DNA from: Muribaculaceae bacterium
GTDB lineage: Bacteria; Bacteroidota; Bacteroidia; Bacteroidales; Muribaculaceae
Assembly (NCBI GenBank): GCA_017619935.1
Contig: JAFZRJ010000026.1
Coordinates: forward strand, 46,967 to 110,966
Reading direction: 5' to 3'
DNA length: 64,000 nt
Position numbers and translations under genes: made by a program. Below are positions 28,192 to 36,233 of the stretch, piece after piece. A model generated the notes under the pieces. The model saw nothing but the letters and a program-made list of their open reading frames with translations. It searched no databases and was not told the origin of the DNA. Position 1 is the first letter of the stretch, and every line of letters starts with the position of its first letter.

Positions 28192-28716
28192 ATGAAAAAA
28201 TTATTTCTTTTGAGTTTTGCCACATTGGCAATGGTGTTTACCGCTTGTGACACCAAAACTGAGAACGCCAATAACGAAACTACGACCGACAACACCGAGA
28301 CTACCGAAGAGGTAAAAGGCACCACTTACGAAGGCGAAAAATTCACCCTCGTTTATCCCGAATCGTTCAAGGAGACTTACAAGAGCGAGGAAATGGTTAA
28401 TGCCAGCAGCGAAGACGGCGCCATCAAGTTGGACGCCACCTTCAACGACATGGGCCCAACCCTCGACCAGCTGAAAGTTTACGCCGAGAACTACTCTGGC
28501 ATGATGAAGAGTCAAGGTGCCACTGTCGAAGAGCCTAACATCGATGGCAACAATCTTACCATCAAGTCGGTTAAAGACGGTGAGGTGAACATGCACTTTG
28601 TGGTCATGAAAGAAGACAAAATCGGTGTTTCCGGCAGTCTGAAGTATCCCGAAGACAAAGCTGGCGAATGCGAACCGATGATCAAAAACATCATGAGTTC
28701 TATCAAGTTCAAATAA
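28192..28716 (+). CDS. Lipoprotein of unknown function
   Basis: A 174-residue protein with a lipoprotein signal peptide (lipobox FTAC, Cys near residue 20), then a low-complexity Asn/Thr/Glu linker (about 21-42), then a compact alpha/beta domain of about 130 residues beginning GEKFTLVYPESF. The fold looks like PsbP/DcrB-type small domains, but that is only an impression. It is 45 nt downstream of lpdA and has its own terminator. Confidence 0.68.
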   Translation: MKKLFLLSFATLAMVFTACDTKTENANNETTTDNTETTEEVKGTTYEGEKFTLVYPESFKETYKSEEMVNASSEDGAIKLDATFNDMGPTLDQLKVYAENYSGMMKSQGATVEEPNIDGNNLTIKSVKDGEVNMHFVVMKEDKIGVSGSLKYPEDKAGECEPMIKNIMSSIKFK

Positions 28717-28736
28717 TAATTTTTGAACCATTTCTG

Positions 28737-28766
28737 AAAGCCACGCACGCAAGTGTGTGGCTTTTT
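28737..28766 (+). terminator. Rho-independent terminator
   Basis: AAAGCCACGCAC (28737-28748) pairs with GTGTGTGGCTTT (28753-28764) with one wobble and a 4-nt loop, and T residues follow. It ends the lipoprotein transcript. Confidence 0.8.
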
Positions 28767-28779
28767 CAGTTTTTTTGAT

Positions 28780-28787
28780 TAATTTTG
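28780..28787 (+). promoter_or_regulatory. -7 box of the promoter for the 66-residue gene and nucleotidase
   Basis: TAATTTTG at 28780-28787 lies about 22 nt before the likely transcript start region of the ATG at 28817, directly after the terminator. The -33 box is not clear. Confidence 0.5.
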
Positions 28788-28816
28788 CAGTGAAACCACA
28801 ATTTTTGGTGTAAACG

Positions 28817-29017
28817 ATGAATGTCAAAGTGAATCGAACCCATATCGAAATATTTGAGGGCGCACTGGCCAAGCACGCCATTCTGCAATACCTGTCACGA
28901 CGCAAAATCAAGCCATCCAGGCTGACGGAATGTCAAGTATTTGACAGCCACGGCCATGTCATCGGCCTCGACGCCCCTCTCACTGAAGGTCAAACCATTA
29001 AACTCAAATTGTTGTGA
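28817..29017 (+). CDS. 66-residue protein coupled to the nucleotidase, function unknown
   Basis: A small basic, cytoplasmic-looking protein with a run of alternating hydrophobic residues and a C-terminal pattern (VFDSHGHVIGLDAPLTEGQ) that reminds me of ubiquitin-like beta-grasp or S4-like small folds, though it lacks the terminal Gly-Gly of sulfur carriers. It has its own -7 box and its stop overlaps the GTG start of the nucleotidase gene, so expression of the two is coupled. No family assignment. Confidence 0.6.
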   Translation: MNVKVNRTHIEIFEGALAKHAILQYLSRRKIKPSRLTECQVFDSHGHVIGLDAPLTEGQTIKLKLL

Positions 29018-30447
29018 AAAAGAGATTCTTACTCGCGTTTTCGGCTATTTGCCTTTTCTCGCTCACGCTGCTGAGCACCACAAAAGAAGTGCACATCATC
29101 TCGACCAATGACATGCACGCCAACATCCAAGCGTTTCCCCAACTGGCCGCCCTCACCGACAGCGTCCGCAGCCTGTATCCGTCTTTGCTGGTCTTGTCGG
29201 CAGGCGACAACCGCACCGGTGACCCCCTTAACGACATCTACGAGATTCCCGCCTACCCCATGGTGGCTCTGATGAACCAAGTGGGATTCCATGCCTCGGC
29301 ATTGGGCAATCACGAGTTCGACTCTAAAGCCGAAGGACTGGGTAGAGTCACTTCACTGGCACATTTCACACATTTGTGCGCCAATATTCATGCCGACCCC
29401 GCGCTGGGCATCCACACGCGCCCCTACCAAATCTTTGATGTCGATGGCATCAAGGTGGGTATCGTGGGAGTGGTGCAAGTGGGTATGCGCGGCATCCCCG
29501 ACACGCACCCCGACAACTGCAAGGGCATCACTTTTACCCCTGTCGAAGAAACCGTGCAACAATACAAGTGGCTGCGCGACCAGTGCGACGTGGTGATTCT
29601 GCTGACACACATCGGCTATGACGACGACGTGAAGTTGTCGAAAGATGTGCCCTGGGCTGACCTCATCGTGGGCGGACACAGCCACACCCAGCTCAAAGGC
29701 GGCGAAATGCACAACGGCGTGCTCATCACCCAAACGGTGAACCGTCTTGACTGCGTCACTCACACCACCATCACCCTCGACGACGGGAAAGTGGTGGACA
29801 AACGAGCCGAAAACATCTCGGTAACCCACTGCACTCAAAAGAACAAGGTGGTTGAAGAAATGGTGAAATTCTTCAGCAACAATCCTGAGTTCCAACGTGT
29901 GCTGTGCCAAGTGGAGAAACCTTTCACCACCTACGAAGAGTTGGGGTGCCTCATGAGCGACGCATTGCGCGAAGAGACCCACGCCGACGTGGGCTTCATC
30001 AACCGGGGCGGCGTGCGTTACGAAACGCACGATGCCGGTCCGTTCACCGTGAGCGATGTGCTGAAGCTTGACCCGTTCGGCAACGATGTAGTGGAAATGA
30101 ACCTCACCGGCGAAGAGCTCCGCCAGATGTTGCTCTCGTGCAGTAACAACGACACCTACGGCCCGCCTTGCGTGAGCGGTATCACTCTTGAATACACCCT
30201 TGACAAGAACGATACCACGAAGGTCAAAAACGTGAAAATTCTTACCCTCGACGGCAAGAAATTCGACTTGAAGAAGACCTACAAAGTGGCCACCCACACC
30301 TATTCAGCAGCCATCTGCACCTCACCGCGCAAGGACCAAGGTCGCGACCTGAACATTCAGACATCTCAAATGATGATGAATTATCTGGAACGCCGTGGTA
30401 CCATCAACTATGCCGGTGCCTGCCGGGTGAAACCCGCCAAGCCCTAA
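29014..30447 (+). CDS. UshA-like bifunctional metallophosphatase / 5'-nucleotidase
   Basis: The 477-residue secreted enzyme starts with GTG (4-nt overlap with the preceding gene), then a signal peptide to about residue 22. The metallophosphatase domain shows ISTNDMHANI, SAGDNRTGDP, LGNHEFD, LLTHIGYDDD and GGHSHTQL, all metal or catalytic motifs. The C-terminal 5'-nucleotidase domain shows FINRGGVRY and MNLTGEELRQML. It hydrolyses nucleotides and related phosphoesters in the periplasm. In Bacteroides these two domains are often on separate genes; here they are one chain. Confidence 0.88.
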   Translation: MKKRFLLAFSAICLFSLTLLSTTKEVHIISTNDMHANIQAFPQLAALTDSVRSLYPSLLVLSAGDNRTGDPLNDIYEIPAYPMVALMNQVGFHASALGNHEFDSKAEGLGRVTSLAHFTHLCANIHADPALGIHTRPYQIFDVDGIKVGIVGVVQVGMRGIPDTHPDNCKGITFTPVEETVQQYKWLRDQCDVVILLTHIGYDDDVKLSKDVPWADLIVGGHSHTQLKGGEMHNGVLITQTVNRLDCVTHTTITLDDGKVVDKRAENISVTHCTQKNKVVEEMVKFFSNNPEFQRVLCQVEKPFTTYEELGCLMSDALREETHADVGFINRGGVRYETHDAGPFTVSDVLKLDPFGNDVVEMNLTGEELRQMLLSCSNNDTYGPPCVSGITLEYTLDKNDTTKVKNVKILTLDGKKFDLKKTYKVATHTYSAAICTSPRKDQGRDLNIQTSQMMMNYLERRGTINYAGACRVKPAKP

Positions 30448-30528
30448 AACATTGACCCAACAACCGATGTAAAAGCAAGTGGACACTATTTCCGCCCATT
30501 TTATGGCCGGTAATTGAAAAATATTTGC

Positions 30529-30536
30529 TACATTTG
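30529..30536 (+). promoter_or_regulatory. -7 box of the P-loop/CYTH gene promoter
   Basis: TACATTTG at 30529-30536 fits the -7 consensus about 60 nt before the start codon. The -33 part is degenerate. Confidence 0.4.
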
Positions 30537-30598
30537 CATCATGGTACTTAAAGCGTCAACGATCACTATTTATATAACAACACCCAAACCTTAACAAG

Positions 30599-31711
30599 AT
30601 GAATAACAATATCACTCGCGTTGTGCTCACTGGTGGCCCCTGCGCCGGTAAAACCACAGCTTTGGCAAAAATCATTGAGCACTTCGGCAGCCTCGGTTAT
30701 CAGGTTTTCACACTTCCTGAAGTGCCCACCATGTTCACCGCCGCCGGCATGAACTACCTCACCCAGAACAAAGGCTACTTCTACGAGGGCGAAAAAGCCA
30801 CACTAGAAGTGCAGCTGGCTCTGGAAGACAAATTCACACGCATGGCGCAAGAGTGTTCCGAGCCCAGCATCATCGTGTGCGACCGCGGGGCGATGGACAT
30901 TTCGGCCTACATGGAGCCCGAAATGTGGGAAACGCTCACACGGGCCGTGGGCACCTCCAGCGCCGAACTGCGCGAGCGGTATGACGCCGTACTGCACCTG
31001 GTGTCGGCGGCCGATGGCGCGGAACAATACTATACAACCGCCAACAATGCCCAGCGCTATGAACAGATGAACGAAGAGGGCTTACGCATCGCACGGTCGC
31101 TCGACAAGAAGGTCATCAAGGCTTGGACTGGCCACCCCCACCTGCGCGTTATCAACAACCACGACGACTTCGATGCCAAGATGAAACGTGTGCTGAAAGA
31201 AATCAACAGCGTGCTCGGTTTGCCTCAGCCCATCGAGCAAGAGCGCAAATATCTGGTCGAACTCACCGGTGACCTCCCCAGTGACTGCATCGAGGCCGAC
31301 ATCATCCAGACCTATCTCAACAGCAGCGACGAGAACACTGAGGTCCGACTACGCAAACGCGGATGGCAAGGCAAATATTTCTATCTGCACACTACCAAAA
31401 AACGCATCTCGCTCACCGAGGAACTGCTCACCGAGCGGCAAATCAACAACAGCCTCTATGAGATGATGCTCACCTTGGCCGACCCCACTTGCAACGTCAT
31501 CAAGAAACACCGCCAGAGCTTTATCTGGAAAGGACAGTACTTCGAAGTGGATAATTACCACGGCGAACTGGAGGGGCTCGTCATTCTTGAGACCAAAGGT
31601 ATCATCGAGGGCGAAGTTATCAAGTTCCCGCCATTTATCAACGTCATCAAAGACATCACCGGCAACAAAGACTACTTCAACCACAGCCTCGCCAAAAAAA
31701 ACAAGCTCTAA
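30599..31711 (+). CDS. P-loop kinase-like NTPase fused to a CYTH (triphosphate tunnel) domain
   Basis: Residues about 1-205 are an AAA_28/kinase-like P-loop domain: Walker A TGGPCAGKTTA near residue 12, an Asp-Arg pair in IVCDRGAMDIS near 100, and a lid region. Residues about 213-365 are a CYTH domain starting with the ExExK signature (EQERK) and with the charged strands EVRLRKRG, the KK-x-R pair, and LEGLVILE near the end. CYTH proteins bind or hydrolyse inorganic or nucleoside triphosphates. The kinase substrate is unknown. It lies 24 nt before the BspA-like gene. Confidence 0.82.
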   Translation: MNNNITRVVLTGGPCAGKTTALAKIIEHFGSLGYQVFTLPEVPTMFTAAGMNYLTQNKGYFYEGEKATLEVQLALEDKFTRMAQECSEPSIIVCDRGAMDISAYMEPEMWETLTRAVGTSSAELRERYDAVLHLVSAADGAEQYYTTANNAQRYEQMNEEGLRIARSLDKKVIKAWTGHPHLRVINNHDDFDAKMKRVLKEINSVLGLPQPIEQERKYLVELTGDLPSDCIEADIIQTYLNSSDENTEVRLRKRGWQGKYFYLHTTKKRISLTEELLTERQINNSLYEMMLTLADPTCNVIKKHRQSFIWKGQYFEVDNYHGELEGLVILETKGIIEGEVIKFPPFINVIKDITGNKDYFNHSLAKKNKL

Positions 31712-31735
31712 CCTCAACTCACATTGAAAATCAAT

Positions 31736-33025
31736 ATGAAAAAAATTTACTCTTTGCTTCTGTTGTTGGCGGCCATTATGCTGCCAATCACCGCCACCGC
31801 CTACGACTTTATGGTAGATGGACTGGCTTATAATATCAACGAGGACGACACTACTTTAACCGTCACCTACCAGCATTACCCGAACAAAGACAACAATTAT
31901 GTCTCGTACGACAATGCCAGCGGTTCGCTGATTATTCCTGAGTCCGTCACCTATGAAGGACGAACCTACTCGGTGACATCCATTGGGGAACTGGCCTTCT
32001 CTGATTGCAGCGGATTTACCGGCTCGCTGACCATCCCTAACTCCGTGACGTCCATCGGCTACGAGGCCTTCTTTGATTGCAGTGGCTTTACGGGGACGCT
32101 GACCATCCCTAACTCGGTGACCTCCATCGGCTATGGAAGCTTTCAGAATTGCAGCGGCTTCACAGGGTCGTTGACCATCCCCAACTCGGTGACCGCCATC
32201 AGTTGGAGAGCGTTCTCTGGTTGCACCGGCTTCAATGGTTCACTGACCATCCCCGAGTCGGTGATCTCCATCGGCGAATCTGCCTTCACTTATTGCATTG
32301 GCTTCACGGGGACACTAACCATCCCCAACTCCGTGACCTACATTGGGCAAAATGCTTTCTCTGATTGTCGTAGCTTTACCGGAGAACTGATTTTGGGCAA
32401 CTCCGTGACCTACATCGGTCCCGCTGCCTTCGCTTGTTGCAGCGGCTTCACGGGTTCGCTAACCATTCCCAACTCGGTTAAAACCATTAGCTACGATGCC
32501 TTCAATAGTTGCAGCGGCTTCACCGAGTCGCTAACAATCGGCAACTCCGTGACGATTATTGGAGAATGGGCATTCTCTGGTTGCAGCGGCTTCACGGGCT
32601 CGCTGACCATCCCCAACTCCGTGACCGCCATCGGCGAGTGGGCCTTCTATGGTTGCAGCGGATTTGCCAACATTAATAGTCATATCAATAATCCTTCAAT
32701 TGTTCAATTAGGAGATGAAGTGTTTATTGGCATTCCCAAAGACGAGTGCATCCTCTATGTGCCAGTCGGATGCGAACAGGAATATCGGAATGCAGACCAA
32801 TGGAAAGATTTTGACCAAATCATTGAAAAAGAATGGAGCGAAGTCATATCAGGTGACTTATCGGGTGACGGCAAGGTGGACGTGGAAGACGTGAACGCCA
32901 CCATTAACATTATCCTTGAGATAAAGGATGCAAGTGATTATACTGGCAACGCCGATGTTACTGGTGATGGCAAAGTGGATATTGAAGACGTGAACGCCAT
33001 CATTAACATCATCCTCTCGAATTAA
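31736..33025 (+). CDS. BspA-type leucine-rich repeat surface protein with dockerin-like tail
   Basis: Signal peptide (MKKIYSLLLLLAAIMLPITATA), a short beta region, ten tandem 24-residue LRR_5 units of the form SVTSIGxxAFxxCSGFTGSLTIPN (about residues 79-315), a cap, then two complete dockerin-like calcium loops at the end (GDGKVDVEDVNATINIIL and GDGKVDIEDVNAIINIIL). Such repeats in BspA proteins mediate binding to host or bacterial surfaces. I use the ATG at 31736; a TTG at 31724 would put extra residues before the signal. No cell-wall or type IX sorting motif is evident beyond the dockerin part. Confidence 0.85.
   Translation: MKKIYSLLLLLAAIMLPITATAYDFMVDGLAYNINEDDTTLTVTYQHYPNKDNNYVSYDNASGSLIIPESVTYEGRTYSVTSIGELAFSDCSGFTGSLTIPNSVTSIGYEAFFDCSGFTGTLTIPNSVTSIGYGSFQNCSGFTGSLTIPNSVTAISWRAFSGCTGFNGSLTIPESVISIGESAFTYCIGFTGTLTIPNSVTYIGQNAFSDCRSFTGELILGNSVTYIGPAAFACCSGFTGSLTIPNSVKTISYDAFNSCSGFTESLTIGNSVTIIGEWAFSGCSGFTGSLTIPNSVTAIGEWAFYGCSGFANINSHINNPSIVQLGDEVFIGIPKDECILYVPVGCEQEYRNADQWKDFDQIIEKEWSEVISGDLSGDGKVDVEDVNATINIILEIKDASDYTGNADVTGDGKVDIEDVNAIINIILSN
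31970..32680 (+). repeat. Ten tandem 72-bp units encoding LRR_5 repeats
   Basis: The unit is 72 bp with no indel: codons for Ser-Val begin at 31970 and still fall exactly in register at 32618, nine units later. Units differ by substitutions only. The array is prone to unit gain or loss. Confidence 0.85.
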
Positions 33026-33073
33026 GCCATCTGCCATACGGAAAAGAGTGCTGAAGGCACGACGCAATACAGG

Positions 33074-33105
33074 CCGGGGTAAAGCGAGTGCGGAACCCCG
33101 GTTTT
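33074..33105 (+). terminator. Terminator after the BspA-like gene
   Basis: CCGGGGT (33074-33080) pairs with ACCCCGG (33095-33101) around a 14-nt loop, followed by TTTTCG. The T tract is short but the stem is GC-rich. Confidence 0.65.
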
Positions 33106-33172
33106 CGTTATGCCCCCTACGAAATCCTTATAAGTCGTGATGCGGCTCACCACATTATCACTACTTGTGGTG

Positions 33173-33204
33173 ATTGTGAATACCATGAAATGGAAGTAAC
33201 TTTG
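33173..33204 (+). promoter_or_regulatory. Promoter immediately before the TonB receptor gene
   Basis: ATTG at 33173-33176, 20-nt spacer, TAACTTTG at 33197-33204. The start codon GTG is at 33209, only 4 nt after the box, so the transcript would start at or inside the start codon. Confidence 0.55.
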
Positions 33205-33208
33205 CATC

Positions 33209-35428
33209 GTGAAAAAATTGAAGCTGTTCATCATGGCCGCAGTCATGGTCGTGGCGCCACTTGGCGCTGTGGCCGCATCGGTCATGACCGACACGCTCCA
33301 ACTGAGCGACATCACCGTCACCGCCGTCAAACAAGGAACGGCCACGGTTGCCACAGCCGCATCGACCATCAGTCAACGTGAAGCCGAGCGCAACGATGTG
33401 GCCGGCACCAAGACGGCTGCGACAATGGTTCCCAACTTTTTCATCCCCGACTACGGCAGCCGCATGACATCGACCATCTATGTGCGCGGCCTGGGTACCC
33501 GCATCGACCAGCCCTCGGTGGGCCTCAACGTGGACAACGTGCCCATCATGTGCAAGGAGAACTACGACTTCGACTTGATGGACGTGTCACGCATCGAGAT
33601 GCTGCGAGGCCCACAGAGCACCCTCTACGGCCGCAACACCATGGGCGGGCTGATGAACATCTACACCCTGTCGCCATCGCACTGGCAAGGCACCAGAGCA
33701 ATGCTGTCCTACGGTTCACACAACACCTACAAACTGGGCTTGAGTCACTACACGCGCCTGAGCCATAAAGTGGCGCTCAGCGTCAGCGCATACTACACGG
33801 GCAGCGACGGGGAATTCCGCAACCAGCACAACGGGCGACTCACCGACTGGGAACGCCAAGGGAGCGGACGTGTAAAACTGGAATGGCGACCCGATGCCAC
33901 CCTGCTGATGAGCAATGTGTTCACGGCAGCGGCCAGCCGGCAGGGCGGTTACCCCTACGAGCAAGTAGGCACCGGCAGCATCGCTTACAACGACACCTGC
34001 TTCTACCGCCGCGCCAGCGTGACCGACGGACTCACCATCACCAAAAGTTGGGACAAAGCGATGCTCACGAGCATCACCAGCTACCAGTATATCGACGACA
34101 ACATGACGCTAGACCAGGACTTCACACCGCAGCCCTACTTCACCCTCACCCAAGCCCGACACGAGCACGCCATCACGCAAGACATCGTGCTGAAAGGCAA
34201 CCGCGATGGCCAATATCGGTGGATGGGTGGGCTGTTCGGCTTTTACCGGCACATGAACATGCACGCCCCGGTCACCTTCAAGGACACCGGCATCGCCGAA
34301 CTCATCGAGCGTCATGTGAACGAAGCCCTGCCCGCCTATCCCGTGGTGTGGGACTCTCGCTCGTTCGTCCTGGGCAGTGATTTCACTATGCCAACATGGG
34401 GCGCCTCGCTCTACCATCAGAGTGAGTTGGACTGGGGCTCGTTCACCTTCACGGCAGGCTTGCGGCTTGACTACGAGCACGCCACCCTCAACTATCATAG
34501 CGAGACCCACACCGGCTACGACATCGTCCAGGCCTCCACCGGCACCGTATATACACACGAGCCCATTGACATTGATGACCGTGGCTCGCTCAAAAAAGAC
34601 TTTCTCCAACTCATGCCACGGTTCTCGGTCATTTATCACTTGAACAATGAGACCAACAACATCTATCTGACCATCGCACGCGGCACCAAGGCGGGAGGAT
34701 TCAACACGCAGATGTTCAGCGACGTGCTGCAACAGCGCCTCATGCACATGATGGGCATAGGGCTCACCTACGATGTGAACGAAGTGGTAGGCTACCAACC
34801 TGAAAAAGCCTGGAACTTTGAACTGGGAACTCACTTGGAAACATGGCAAGGACGGCTCACCTTAGATGCCGACATTTTCTATATGGACTGCCGCGACCGC
34901 CAACTCACGATTTTCCCAAAAGGGCTTACCACAGGTCGCATGATGACCAACGCCGGGCAAACCCGCAGCTACGGCGCCGAGCTGTCGCTCCACTTGCGCC
35001 CCACCCTGCACACCACACTAACCGCCAGCTACGGTTACACCCATGCCACCTTTGAGCATTATAACGACGGGAAGACCGACTACAGCGGCAAGTACGTTCC
35101 CTATGCCCCCAGCCACACCTTGTGGGCCGAAGCCCTCCACGAGTTCACCCTGCACGGCGGAGACTGGGCACAGACCCTCACCATGGCTGCCAACGTGAGC
35201 GGCGCCGGGCGCATCTACTGGAACGAGGCCAACTCGCTCCACCAACCTTTCTACACGTTGCTTGGAGCCAACATCACACTGGCGGGCAAGCACTACTCCC
35301 TGCAACTGTGGGGTCGCAACCTCACCGACACCCATTACCGCACGTTCTACTTCGTGTCGATCGGGCACGAGTTCCTGCAACGCAGTCACGGACGGTCGCT
35401 GGGAGCCACCTTGCGATTGCAATTCTAA
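33209..35428 (+). CDS. TonB-dependent outer-membrane receptor
   Basis: The 739-residue protein has a GTG start, a signal peptide (MKKLKLFIMAAVMVVAPLGAVAA), a plug domain with an STIYVRGLGTR segment and the MLRGPQSTLYGRNTMGG motif near residue 133, and a beta barrel ending in aromatic LRLQF. It lacks the SusC-type N-terminal carboxypeptidase-like domain and no susD follows, so it is a classic siderophore, metal or vitamin receptor rather than a glycan importer; it resembles the iron-complex group. Substrate not readable from sequence. High GC compared with neighbours. Confidence 0.88.
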   Translation: MKKLKLFIMAAVMVVAPLGAVAASVMTDTLQLSDITVTAVKQGTATVATAASTISQREAERNDVAGTKTAATMVPNFFIPDYGSRMTSTIYVRGLGTRIDQPSVGLNVDNVPIMCKENYDFDLMDVSRIEMLRGPQSTLYGRNTMGGLMNIYTLSPSHWQGTRAMLSYGSHNTYKLGLSHYTRLSHKVALSVSAYYTGSDGEFRNQHNGRLTDWERQGSGRVKLEWRPDATLLMSNVFTAAASRQGGYPYEQVGTGSIAYNDTCFYRRASVTDGLTITKSWDKAMLTSITSYQYIDDNMTLDQDFTPQPYFTLTQARHEHAITQDIVLKGNRDGQYRWMGGLFGFYRHMNMHAPVTFKDTGIAELIERHVNEALPAYPVVWDSRSFVLGSDFTMPTWGASLYHQSELDWGSFTFTAGLRLDYEHATLNYHSETHTGYDIVQASTGTVYTHEPIDIDDRGSLKKDFLQLMPRFSVIYHLNNETNNIYLTIARGTKAGGFNTQMFSDVLQQRLMHMMGIGLTYDVNEVVGYQPEKAWNFELGTHLETWQGRLTLDADIFYMDCRDRQLTIFPKGLTTGRMMTNAGQTRSYGAELSLHLRPTLHTTLTASYGYTHATFEHYNDGKTDYSGKYVPYAPSHTLWAEALHEFTLHGGDWAQTLTMAANVSGAGRIYWNEANSLHQPFYTLLGANITLAGKHYSLQLWGRNLTDTHYRTFYFVSIGHEFLQRSHGRSLGATLRLQF

Positions 35429-35467
35429 GAGAAACATTTTTAATAACAATTTATAACGCAAAAAGAG

Positions 35468-36106
35468 ATGAAAAAAATCATGATGATGATGACCACAGTG
35501 GCCCTGATGATGAACCTGAGCACATCGGCATGGTCGGCAAATGTGGGAGATGTCAATAATGACAACAAAGTTGATGTTGAAGACGTCAATTCAATTATTA
35601 GTGCTATTCTCAACACATCTTCAAACGACGAGCAAAAAGCAAAAAGCGATGTCACCGGAGACGGTCGCATCGACATTGAGGATGTGAATAGAGTAATCAA
35701 TATTATTCTAGAATTAGAAATTCAAGTGAAAGACGGCATCATATCCAGCGTTTATGCCAATGAAAATGACATCCACTTTGAGTTTAACCTTAATGAGGTT
35801 GCAAACATTGGAACCATTACGGTATACAACGTGATTTTCACCATCGGCGACCGCCAGTCGCCAGCCATGACAATCCGCATTCCAGACGCCAAATTTACCC
35901 GCAATGGAAACACAATTACCTTTAACGACACCGACATTGCGCCTGAGATGAAGCGTGGCAGCGGTTTCGTGCCAATGGGTGACCCACTCTATAACGTGAC
36001 TGACCTTATCAGTGTGCTCAATCTTGTGGACAAGACTTTCAGCATCTCCTTTAAGTGCCACGGCGGCGAGTTTTCCGACAATGGCAGCATCACTTTTGAG
36101 CAGTAA
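35468..36106 (+). CDS. Secreted protein with N-terminal dockerin-like module
   Basis: After a Met-rich signal peptide (about 24 residues) comes a full two-loop dockerin-like domain (residues about 26-85: GDVNNDNKVDVEDVNSII and GDGRIDIEDVNRVINIIL), then a beta-rich domain of about 125 residues that I do not recognise. Dockerin-like modules normally end the chain, so this placement is unusual. It begins 39 nt after the TonB receptor gene and may be in the same transcript. It ends at a clear terminator. Confidence 0.72.
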   Translation: MKKIMMMMTTVALMMNLSTSAWSANVGDVNNDNKVDVEDVNSIISAILNTSSNDEQKAKSDVTGDGRIDIEDVNRVINIILELEIQVKDGIISSVYANENDIHFEFNLNEVANIGTITVYNVIFTIGDRQSPAMTIRIPDAKFTRNGNTITFNDTDIAPEMKRGSGFVPMGDPLYNVTDLISVLNLVDKTFSISFKCHGGEFSDNGSITFEQ

Positions 36107-36142
36107 CGGGGTTATAACCACATCACCCGTTTTTTATTTTTT
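36105..36142 (+). terminator. Terminator after the dockerin protein gene
   Basis: AACGGGGT (36105-36112) pairs with ACCCGTT (36125-36131) with one bulged base, then a T run of six. A second small hairpin (CGGTGC/GCACCG, 36152-36171) follows. Confidence 0.72.
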
Positions 36143-36199
36143 AACGCGGGTCGGTGCAACATTTCGCACCGGCCTACGTCTTTTATAGGAGATAATTCG

Positions 36200-36207
36200 T
36201 AATTTTG
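36200..36207 (+). promoter_or_regulatory. -7 box of the 302-residue lipoprotein gene
   Basis: TAATTTTG at 36200-36207 lies 26 nt before the ATG at 36234. I see no TTTG at the proper upstream distance. Confidence 0.5.
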
Positions 36208-36233
36208 CGCCATCATTAATAATTGCATTAGAT

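Noticed and set aside
29353-30297. A 314-residue antisense frame inside the nucleotidase gene
   Set aside because: His/Val-rich translation typical of a reverse-strand shadow of a GC-rich gene; the sense frame has all the enzyme motifs.
31970-32680. Regular 72-bp repeats as a CRISPR-like array
   Set aside because: The period is a multiple of three, units form one long open frame coding LRR_5 repeats, and there are no unique spacers.
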